Part shown: in pieces, positions 15,833 through 22,994 of the stretch
Numbering within the stretch: the first letter of the stretch is position 1
Layout: each line of letters begins with the position of its first letter
From: Nannocystis exedens
GTDB lineage: Bacteria; Myxococcota_A; Polyangia; Nannocystales; Nannocystaceae
Assembly: GCF_002343915.1 (NCBI RefSeq)
Contig: NZ_NETK01000002.1
Span: 248,001-312,000, forward strand
Direction of reading: 5' to 3'
DNA: 64,000 bases
The notes under the pieces: model-generated
What the model saw: only the letters and a program-made list of their open reading frames with translations
What the model was told of the DNA's origin: nothing
Databases searched by the model: none
Made by a program: the position numbers and the translations under genes

Positions 15833-16546
15833 TCAGGCGCCTGCCGGCGGCGCGAGCAGGCCGCGAACCTCGAGCAGCGCGACGATGGCGGCCGCGTGCT
15901 CGTCCGGCGAGGCGCCGACGGCGACGCGGCGCTCCCCGACGCCGCCGGGCCCGTGCTCCGCATGAGCCGGGCTCGCGTCGACGGGCGCGTCAGGCGAGCT
16001 CGCGTCGGCGCGAAACAGCAGGTGCAGGTCCGGCGCTTCCGGCGGCTCGTAGGGGGCGTCGATGCCGCTGAAGCCGGCGATCTCGCCGGCCCGCGCGCGA
16101 CGGTACAGGCCCTTGGGATCGCGGGACTCGCACACGGCCAGCGGGGCGTCGACGAACACCTCGAGGAATCGTCCCGCGGGCAACCGCTCGCGCACGCGGG
16201 CTCGGTCGTCGCGGTAGGGGCTGATGGCGGCCACGAGGACGATGAGGCCGGCGTCCTGCAACAGGCGCGCGGCCTCGCCGAGGCGGCGCACGTTCTCGGC
16301 CCGATCTTCGGGGGAGAAGCCGAGATCTCGACACAGGCCGAAGCGCAGGTTGTCGCCGTCGAGGATGTAGCTGTGGCGGCCGCGGGCGTGGAGCTGGGCG
16401 TCGACCTGCGCGGCGATCGTGCTCTTGCCGGCGCCCGACAGGCCGGTGAGCCAGACGACGACGCCGCGCTGACCGAGCCGCTGCGCGCGCTCTTCGGGGC
16501 CGACGGCGGCATGGTGCCAGCGAACGTTGGTCGCGACCTGGTTCAA
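15833..16546 (-). CDS. cysC: adenylyl-sulfate kinase
   Basis: A 237-residue APS kinase that phosphorylates adenosine 5'-phosphosulfate to PAPS for sulfate assimilation or sulfation. The Walker A motif is GLSGAGKST near residue 37, preceded by GQRGVVVWL. LDGDNLRFGLCRDLGFS and ENVRRLGEAARLL are the APS-binding helices, and FVDAPLAVCESRDPKGLYRRA with GFSGIDAPYEPP is the conserved lid. The final 40 or so residues, rich in Ala, Pro and Asp, extend beyond the usual end. No in-frame ATG or GTG fits: TTG 16546, four bases after GGAGG, is my choice and matches the family N-terminus (NQVATNVRWHH). No other sulfate-assimilation gene is visible nearby. Confidence 0.9.
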   Translation of the reverse strand: MNQVATNVRWHHAAVGPEERAQRLGQRGVVVWLTGLSGAGKSTIAAQVDAQLHARGRHSYILDGDNLRFGLCRDLGFSPEDRAENVRRLGEAARLLQDAGLIVLVAAISPYRDDRARVRERLPAGRFLEVFVDAPLAVCESRDPKGLYRRARAGEIAGFSGIDAPYEPPEAPDLHLLFRADASSPDAPVDASPAHAEHGPGGVGERRVAVGASPDEHAAAIVALLEVRGLLAPPAGA

Positions 16547-16753
16547 GGGACCTCCACTTATGACACACCGGACCGGCCGCGCCCAGGCCGATCCGCCGCG
16601 GCCGGCGCCGAGAAACGCGGCGCGGGGAGCTTGACCTGGATCGCCCCACGGGTAAACCTTCGGCCCCGCCTGGCAGGCCCCGGATACGGGCGAGACGGGC
16701 GTCGCAGGCCGCGCAGGAGCAGTTTCCGGCGCGACCAACCTCGGGAGCGCAGG

Positions 16754-19228
16754 ATGACTGTCCGGACGTCTGACGAAGAAGGGCCCTCCAGCCGCGGCCG
16801 CCGCAAGGCGACGCGCACGCACGACGACGACGAGGGCGGCGGCCCGATCCCCGTCACGCCCGGCGACCTCGCCGAGGAGGCCCGGCGCAAGTACCTCAAC
16901 TACGCGCTCAGCGTGATCACCTCGCGCGCCCTGCCGGACGTCCGCGACGGCCTCAAGCCGGTCCAGCGCCGCATCATCTACACGATGTTCGCCGACCTGG
17001 GCCTCACCCACGACGCCCGCCACCGCAAGAGCGCGAAGGTCGTCGGCGACGTCATCGGCAAGTACCACCCGCACGGCGACACCGCGGTCTACGAGGCGAT
17101 GGTCCGCCTGGCCCAGGACTGGGTCATGCGCGCGCCGCTGGTCGACGGCATGGGCAACTTCGGCTCGATCGACGGCGACTCGCCGGCGGCCTACCGCTAC
17201 ACGGAGGCCCGCCTCACGAAGGTCGCGTCGGAGCTGCTCACCGAGCTGACCCGAGAGACAGTCGACTTCCGGCCGACCTACGACGGCACCGGCAAGGAGC
17301 CGATCACGCTGCCGGCCCGCTTCCCGCACCTGCTGGTCAACGGCAGCACGGGCATCGCCGTCGGCATGGCGACCAACGTGCCGCCGCACAACCTCGGCGA
17401 GGTGGTGCGCGCCGCGATCGCGCTCATCCCCCACCTGCCGCCCGCGCGCGAGGACGAGGCGGCGGCCGAGAAGCGGCGCAAGGAGGCGCTCAAGGTCGCG
17501 CTCAAGGCGATCAAGGGCCCCGACTTCCCGACCGGCGGGCGCCTGGTCGCGACCCGCAAGGAGCTGGCCGAGCTGTACGAGGAGGGCAAGGGCTCGTGCA
17601 AGCTGCAGGGCGAGTGGAAGGTCCGCGAGGAGGACAAGTCGACCTTCATCGTCATCACCTCGGTGCCGTACGGGATCGAGAAGTCGGCGCTGGTCGAGGA
17701 GATCGGCGAGATCATCGCCGCCAAGAAGCTGCCGCAGCTGGTCGGCGTGCAGGACCTGAGCACGCGCGACGTCCACATCGAGCTCGAGGTCAGCCGCAAG
17801 TCGGGGGCCGAGCCCGAGCTCATCATGGCCTACCTGTTCAAGCACACGCGCCTCCAGGTCACGGTGAAGTACGACTTCACCTGCCTGGTGCCGATCGCGG
17901 GCGCGGACGTCGGCCGCCCCGATCGCCTGGGCCTGGCGGCGATCCTCGAGCAGTTCCTGCTGTACCGCCAGGAGACCGTCCGCCGCCGCTTCGAGTACGA
18001 CCTCCGCAAGCTGCGCGAGCGGATCCACATCCTCGAGGGCTTCGAGAAGATCTTCGACGCGCTCGACGAGGCGATCAAGATCATCCGCCGCAGCGACGGC
18101 CGCACCGACGCCGGGCAGAAGCTGATGAAGGCGTTCGGCCTCGACGAGGTCCAGACCGACGCGATCCTCGAGACGCGGCTCTATCGCCTGGCCAAGCTCG
18201 AGATCCAGAAGATCCGCGAGGAGCTCGAGGAGAAGCGCAAGGCGGCGCGCAAGATCGAGGCGATCCTCAAGAGCCCCGAGAAGCTGTGGGCCGAGATCCG
18301 GGGCGAGCTCGAGGCGCTGGCCGAGGAGTACGCCGAGCCGCGGCGGACCCGGATCTCCGACGAGGACGTGACCGAGGAGTTCACGGCCGAGAGCTTCATC
18401 GTCAAGGAGGACGCGATCGTGCTGGTCACCCGCGACGGGTGGATCAAGCGCCAGCGGACCATCAACCTCGCGAGCACGCGCATGCGCGAGGGCGACGAGG
18501 CGCTGGCGCTGGTCGGCGGCAGCACGACCGAGTCGGTGATCCTGCTGACCAACAAGGGCTCGGCCTACAACGTCCGGATCAACGACGTGCCGCAGTCGAC
18601 CGGCCACGGCACGCCGGTGCAGCAGCTGTTCAAGTTCAAGGACGGCGAGCGCCTGGTCGCGGCCGTCGGCACCGACCCGCGGGTGATGCCGGAGTTCGGC
18701 ATGCCGAAGCCGGAGCTCGGCGAGGAGTACGAGGAGCCGTACCCGCACATGCTGGCGGTGACGCGCTCGGGCATGGCGCTGCGGTTCACGCTGTGGCCGC
18801 ACCGCGAGGTCAGCACCACGCGCGGGCGCATGTTCGGCAAGCTGCGCGAGGGCGACGAGTTCGTCGCGGTGTTCAAGGTCTACGCCGAGGACGAGGTGTG
18901 CGCGCTGACGCGGTCGGGGCGGCTTCTGTGCTGCACGGCGCAGGAGGTCAGCCTGCTGTCGGGGCCGGGCCTCGGCGTCATCCTGATCAAGCTCGACGAC
19001 GGCGACGAGGTCGCAGGGGCGTTCCCAGCCGCCGCGACGGTCGAGGTCGAGAAGGCCACCGGCGGGTCGATGAAGGTCGGCCCGGGCGCGGTCAAGGCGA
19101 CGGCTCGCGGCGGCAAGGGGGCGGAGCTGTGGAAGCGCGGGGCGGTCAAGCGCATCGTCCTGCCCGAGCCGGCGCTGCCCGACCTCGAGGCGGCCGAGGC
19201 GGCGAAGAAGCAGACCAAGAAGGCGTAG
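16754..19228 (+). CDS. parC: DNA topoisomerase IV subunit A (GyrA/ParC family)
   Basis: An 824-residue type IIA topoisomerase breakage-reunion subunit. After a charged N-terminal tail, the core begins at YLNYALSVITSRALPDVRDG. QRRIIYTM and GKYHPHGDTAVYEAMVRLAQ are the conserved winged-helix segments, and the catalytic tyrosine is Tyr149 in YRYTEARL. A coiled-coil stretch (KLEIQKIREELEEKRKAARK) and a beta-pinwheel C-terminal domain follow. No QRRGGKG GyrA box is present at the usual place, and the gene directly precedes parE, so topoisomerase IV is favoured over gyrase. An ARGGKGAELWKRG segment near residue 788 is reminiscent of that box but lies near the C-terminus. The start is ATG 16754 after GCAGG. 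Divergent from cysC across 207 bp. Confidence 0.9.
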   Translation: MTVRTSDEEGPSSRGRRKATRTHDDDEGGGPIPVTPGDLAEEARRKYLNYALSVITSRALPDVRDGLKPVQRRIIYTMFADLGLTHDARHRKSAKVVGDVIGKYHPHGDTAVYEAMVRLAQDWVMRAPLVDGMGNFGSIDGDSPAAYRYTEARLTKVASELLTELTRETVDFRPTYDGTGKEPITLPARFPHLLVNGSTGIAVGMATNVPPHNLGEVVRAAIALIPHLPPAREDEAAAEKRRKEALKVALKAIKGPDFPTGGRLVATRKELAELYEEGKGSCKLQGEWKVREEDKSTFIVITSVPYGIEKSALVEEIGEIIAAKKLPQLVGVQDLSTRDVHIELEVSRKSGAEPELIMAYLFKHTRLQVTVKYDFTCLVPIAGADVGRPDRLGLAAILEQFLLYRQETVRRRFEYDLRKLRERIHILEGFEKIFDALDEAIKIIRRSDGRTDAGQKLMKAFGLDEVQTDAILETRLYRLAKLEIQKIREELEEKRKAARKIEAILKSPEKLWAEIRGELEALAEEYAEPRRTRISDEDVTEEFTAESFIVKEDAIVLVTRDGWIKRQRTINLASTRMREGDEALALVGGSTTESVILLTNKGSAYNVRINDVPQSTGHGTPVQQLFKFKDGERLVAAVGTDPRVMPEFGMPKPELGEEYEEPYPHMLAVTRSGMALRFTLWPHREVSTTRGRMFGKLREGDEFVAVFKVYAEDEVCALTRSGRLLCCTAQEVSLLSGPGLGVILIKLDDGDEVAGAFPAAATVEVEKATGGSMKVGPGAVKATARGGKGAELWKRGAVKRIVLPEPALPDLEAAEAAKKQTKKA

Positions 19229-19246
19229 CGGGGGAGGACGTTAGCG

Positions 19247-21157
19247 ATGGCCAAGGCAACCAACTACGACGCGTCTTCGATCCAGGTGCTCGAGGGCGTG
19301 GACCACGTCCGCAAGCGCCCCGGCATGTACATCGGCGGCGTCAGCAAGGACGGCCTCCACCACCTGCTGTGGGAGATCCTCGACAACGCGGTCGACGAGG
19401 TCATCAACGGCCACGCCAGCCAGATCGAGGTCAAGCTCGACAAGGACGGCAAGGGCGTCAGCGTGACCGACAACGGCCGCGGGATCCCGGTCGACCTCCA
19501 CCCGACGCTGAAGGTGCCGGCGATCGTCGCGGTGTATACGAAGCTCGGCGCCGGCGGCAAGTTCGACGGCCAGAGCTACAAGCACTCCGGCGGCCTCCAC
19601 GGCGTCGGCGCGGCGGTCGCCAACGCGCTGTCGGAGCAGCTCGTCGCCAAGGTCTGGCGCGACGGGTCGATGTGGGAGATCGAGTTCGTCCGCGGCGTGC
19701 CCGACGGCAAGCTGCGCAAGCTCGGCAACGCCCGTGGATCGGGCACCGCGGTCTATCTGCGGCCGGATCCGCAGATCTTCGGCAAGGCGACCGCCTTCGA
19801 CGCGGTGGTCATCCGCGACCGCCTCGAGGCCAAGAGCTACCTGCACAAGGGGCTCAAGATCGTGTTTGTCGACGAGGCGGCGGGCAAGACCGAGACCTTC
19901 CACCACGCCGAGGGCGTGTCGGAGTACCTGAAGAAGTTGATCGAGGTGCGCGCCAAGCCGGCGGTGCACCCCGGTATCTTCTACCTCGACCGCGCCGAGG
20001 ACCCGAAGCTCGAGGTCGCGTTCGCCTGGACCGAGGGCACCGACGACGCGATGCACTCGTTCGTCAACGGCGTGCCGACGCCCGACGGCGGCACCCACGA
20101 GCAGGGCCTGCGGGCGGCGCTCGGCAAGGGCATCCGCGCGTACATGCAGACGCACAAGCTCGAGCCGAAGGGCCTGTCGATCGGCCTCGAAGACATCCGC
20201 GAGGGCATGGTCGCGATCCTCAGCACCTACGTGCTCGAGCCCCAGTTCCAGAGCCAGACCAAGAACCGCCTCAACAACCCGGAGGTCGCGTCGCAGGTCG
20301 AGGGCGCGATCCGGCCGGCGCTCGAGCAGTGGCTGCACGAGAACCGCAGCACCGCCGAGGCGATCGTCGCCCGCGTGATCGCCTCGGCGCGCGCGCGGGC
20401 GGCCTCCCGCGCGGCCAGCCAGCAGGTCTCGCGCAAGGGCCCCGGCGGCGTGCGCCTCGGCCTGCCGGGCAAGCTGGCCGACTGCTCCGAGCGCGACGCC
20501 GCCAAGTGCGAGCTGTTCATCGTCGAGGGCGACTCCGCAGGCGGCTCGGCCAAGATGGGCCGTAACCGCAAGACGCAGGCGATCTTGCCGCTGCGCGGCA
20601 AGGTGCTGAACACCGAGCAGGCCAGCCTGGCCAAGGTGCTGGAGAACGAGGAGCTCGGCAACATCGTCAAGGTGCTCGGCTGCGGCGTCGGCAAGGACGT
20701 CAACATCGAGCAGCTCCGCTACGGCAAGGTCATCCTGCTGATGGACGCCGACTCCGACGGCCATCACATCGCCACGCTGCTCCTCACCTTCTTCTACCGC
20801 CACATGCGCGAGCTGATCCGCAGCGGCCACGTGTACCTGGCCCAGCCGCCGCTGTACCGCGTCGACATCGGCAAGGAGACGCTGTGGGCCGCCGACGACG
20901 CCCACCTGCAGCGGATCCTGGCCGACAAGGGCCGCGGCAAGCCGGAGATCCAGCGCTTCAAGGGCCTCGGCGAGATGATGCCCGAGACGCTGCGCGACAC
21001 GACGCTCGACCCGAAGAAGCGCTCGCTGATCCAGGTCAAGATCCGCGACGAGCTGCAGACCGATCAGACGATCAGCAGCCTGATGGGCAAGGACGCCGGC
21101 GCGCGCTACTCGTTCATCATGGACCGCGCGGCCGAGGCCGACGCGCTCGACGTCTGA
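19247..21157 (+). CDS. parE: DNA topoisomerase IV subunit B (GyrB/ParE family)
   Basis: A 636-residue ATPase subunit of a type IIA topoisomerase. It has the GHKL ATP-binding motifs: EILDNAVDEVINGH near residue 43, DNGRGIPVDLHP near 75, and the ATP-lid motif HSGGLHGVGAAVANALS near 113. The TOPRIM domain starts with EGDSAGGSAK (Glu427) and contains the metal-binding DADSDGHHI near 500. The length is typical of the short, insertion-free ParE/GyrB form. It is 18 bp downstream of parC with GGGGAGG as ribosome-binding site and is clearly cotranscribed. It is followed by a strong hairpin. Confidence 0.93.
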   Translation: MAKATNYDASSIQVLEGVDHVRKRPGMYIGGVSKDGLHHLLWEILDNAVDEVINGHASQIEVKLDKDGKGVSVTDNGRGIPVDLHPTLKVPAIVAVYTKLGAGGKFDGQSYKHSGGLHGVGAAVANALSEQLVAKVWRDGSMWEIEFVRGVPDGKLRKLGNARGSGTAVYLRPDPQIFGKATAFDAVVIRDRLEAKSYLHKGLKIVFVDEAAGKTETFHHAEGVSEYLKKLIEVRAKPAVHPGIFYLDRAEDPKLEVAFAWTEGTDDAMHSFVNGVPTPDGGTHEQGLRAALGKGIRAYMQTHKLEPKGLSIGLEDIREGMVAILSTYVLEPQFQSQTKNRLNNPEVASQVEGAIRPALEQWLHENRSTAEAIVARVIASARARAASRAASQQVSRKGPGGVRLGLPGKLADCSERDAAKCELFIVEGDSAGGSAKMGRNRKTQAILPLRGKVLNTEQASLAKVLENEELGNIVKVLGCGVGKDVNIEQLRYGKVILLMDADSDGHHIATLLLTFFYRHMRELIRSGHVYLAQPPLYRVDIGKETLWAADDAHLQRILADKGRGKPEIQRFKGLGEMMPETLRDTTLDPKKRSLIQVKIRDELQTDQTISSLMGKDAGARYSFIMDRAAEADALDV

Positions 21158-21300
21158 GGCCGCGTCGCGACGCTGCCTCAGGGCGGACGAGCCCGACGCC
21201 GGCGGGCTCACGAGCGCGTCGGCGCGCAAGCCCGGCGCCGCGGGGCGAGGGGCGCTCCCGCGTCGCCGCGGCGGCGGCCCATCAAGCACGCTTTTAACGC

Positions 21301-21330
21301 AGGAACGGAGGGACATGGCCCTCCGTTCCT
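21301..21330. terminator. perfect 12-bp-stem hairpin between parE and luxR-type gene
   Basis: A perfect inverted repeat: AGGAACGGAGGG (21301-21312), loop ACATGG, CCCTCCGTTCCT (21319-21330). It lies between the convergent 3' ends of parE and the LuxR-type regulator. On the minus strand the hairpin is followed by GCGTTAAAAGCG. It is likely to be a bidirectional terminator; no long U-tract supports a classical intrinsic one. Its core GGGACATGGCCC overlaps the dispersed-element motif. Confidence 0.6.
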
Positions 21331-21416
21331 GTTCTGAAGGCACTGGTCGTCAGCACCTGGCTTTGGGTACCTGGTCTTCGGTACCTGGCTCTTCGCTCAC
21401 GCGGGGGGACCGCGCC

Positions 21417-21986
21417 TCAGTCGAGGCCGCGGGTCATGCTGTGCGGGTTGGTGGCGTGGACCAGCTCGACGCGGCTGTGGACGCCGATCCGGCGGTAGAT
21501 CTGGCGCACGTAGGTCCGCACGGTGCTGAACGACAGGCCGGTGCGGGTGGCGATCTGCTTGTCGGTGCAACCCGAGATGACGAGGCGGGCGATCTTGGCG
21601 AGGCGCGGCGGGAGCTGCGGCTCGGGCGCGGAGCTCTGGGTCTCCATGGCCATGTCCGGGATCGCCAGGGTGTAGACCTGACCGTCGGTCTGGATGGTCG
21701 CGCGGCGCGGCCAGTCCTTCGGGTCAGCCGGGGCGGCCGGCTCCGGATCGCCCGGCTTGCGATCGAGGGCGCGCATCGCCGGGGCGTTCATACAGAGGAT
21801 GGCCCCCTGCTCGGTGAGCACGACGGCCGGACGTCGGTAGCCGTGGACCAACTCCGTCAGGACCGACACCATGGACACGGACCGCGTCTCCTTGGCGTCG
21901 ACCTCGGGTTGGCTCTTGGACCATGAGTTGGCTGCGCCGCGAGCGGCAGTGTCCACAGTGCTTGGATGGGTGCTATCGAGCTGCAT
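21417..21986 (-). CDS. LuxR-family helix-turn-helix regulator with PAS-like segment
   Basis: A 189-residue DNA-binding regulator. The C-terminal 60 residues form a LuxR/GerE helix-turn-helix: LPPRLAKIARLVISGCTDKQ, then IATRTGLSFSTVRTYVRQIYRRIGV with the recognition helix at SFSTVRTYVRQI. A short N-terminal sensory segment (RRPAVVLTEQGAILCMNAPAMRAL) looks like a truncated PAS domain. No phospho-acceptor receiver domain is present, so it is not a classic response regulator. The first 40 residues are low complexity; an internal ATG at codon 39 is a possible alternative start. The sigma factor gene lies upstream on the same strand, about 350 bp away. Confidence 0.8.
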   Translation of the reverse strand: MQLDSTHPSTVDTAARGAANSWSKSQPEVDAKETRSVSMVSVLTELVHGYRRPAVVLTEQGAILCMNAPAMRALDRKPGDPEPAAPADPKDWPRRATIQTDGQVYTLAIPDMAMETQSSAPEPQLPPRLAKIARLVISGCTDKQIATRTGLSFSTVRTYVRQIYRRIGVHSRVELVHATNPHSMTRGLD

Positions 21987-22332
21987 ACCAGGTTCCGCGT
22001 GAGTGACTCGAAGGTGATGAGTTCAGGCCCGAAGGCCGAAGCGCGTATGGGGCCCGCTGCCCCGTCGATCGGTCCTGGTAGTGCGGGTGGCGATCGGGTC
22101 GATCCCACTTTCTTCTGAAAACCCCTCAGGATGAAGAACTGGCCGGAATACCTGGCCAACACGCGTGGACCGGGGGAGCTCCGCGTCGTCGCGGCGAACC
22201 TGCCACCTCCAACATGCCTCGTGAATCCGCCTCCGGTGCCACCTGGATCGGGCCGTCGCGAACGACCGCCGCGCGACCACTGGCCCGCACGCTCGAGGGC
22301 GCCGAGGCGAACGAACTCCGGACCGCCGCGGG
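21987..22332. other. intergenic region upstream of LuxR-type gene
   Basis: A 346-bp gap between the end of the sigma factor gene and the start of the LuxR-type gene, both on the minus strand. It contains an AT-richer stretch (TTTCTTCTGAAAACC near 22109-22123) that is unusual for this window and could hold a promoter for the LuxR-type gene. Open frames on both strands show no family features. Confidence 0.4.
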
Positions 22333-22947
22333 TCACTCGCCCGACAACTGCGCGCGCAACGATCGGACCCAGCCGTCGAGATCGCTGAAGGTCGCGCGCA
22401 ACAGCTCGGGGGTCCGCGCCAGACTGCTCATCTTGTCGGCCAGCGCTTCCTTGGCGCGGCGCAACCGGCTGCGCACCGTGCCCTCGGGGATGGCCAGCAC
22501 CTGCGCGAGCTCGGGCGCGGCCATGTCCTCCCAGTAATAGAGCTCCAGGACCAATTGATAGTCGAGCGGGATCCGCCGCAGCGCCTCGAGCAACAGCCGC
22601 TGCTCCTCGTGCGCCGCGAACACGGCGCTCGGCGACGGCGTGAGCTCGTCGGTCGACGTCTCGCTGAGGTCGGAGGCCAGGCCCTCGCGCCGCCGCTCCC
22701 GGAAGTGCGCCCGCAAGATGTTGTGGGCCACCGCGAACAAATAGGTGCGGAAGCTCGACTGCTTCTGGAACCGGTCGCGCGCCTCGACGCAGCCCAGGAA
22801 GGTCTTCTGGATCAAGTCGTCGACGCCGTGCGTGACCTTGTTGGCGAAGAAGCGACAGACGGCGTCGAAGTGACGCTCGAACAGCGCGTTGCCGGCCTCT
22901 CGGTCGCCGGTCCGCCAGGCATCCAGGAGCTCGAAATCCGTCGCCAC
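22333..22947 (-). CDS. ECF-type RNA polymerase sigma factor
   Basis: A 204-residue sigma-70-family factor with regions 2 and 4 only, as in extracytoplasmic-function sigma factors. Region 2 runs from LFERHFDAVCRFFANKV through DDLIQKTFLGCVEARDRFQ to FRTYLFAVAHNILRAHFRER (residues about 23-85), the -10-binding and core-binding part. Region 4 is LRRIPLDYQLVLELYYWEDM with the helix-turn-helix APELAQVLAIPEGTVRSRLR (about 127-170), which reads the -35 element. No anti-sigma gene follows; the divergent neighbour is a Ser/Thr kinase-ATPase 47 bp away, so kinase control of the factor is a reasonable guess. Confidence 0.9.
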   Translation of the reverse strand: MATDFELLDAWRTGDREAGNALFERHFDAVCRFFANKVTHGVDDLIQKTFLGCVEARDRFQKQSSFRTYLFAVAHNILRAHFRERRREGLASDLSETSTDELTPSPSAVFAAHEEQRLLLEALRRIPLDYQLVLELYYWEDMAAPELAQVLAIPEGTVRSRLRRAKEALADKMSSLARTPELLRATFSDLDGWVRSLRAQLSGE

Positions 22948-22994
22948 GTGGCTACGCGATCATTTCTATCACCGCCACCGCCCGAGTTGAAGCC

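Noticed and set aside
15833..18802. 989-residue minus-strand frame covering cysC and antisense to parC
   Set aside because: Only the part up to 16546 has the adenylyl-sulfate kinase motifs; the rest is the mirror of parC and carries no recognisable domain.
16754..21157. Annotation of parC/parE as gyrase A/B
   Set aside because: The GyrA box is missing at its normal place, the genes are adjacent in parC-parE order and ParE is of the short type. Topoisomerase IV is favoured, though a sole type IIA enzyme cannot be ruled out without the rest of the genome.
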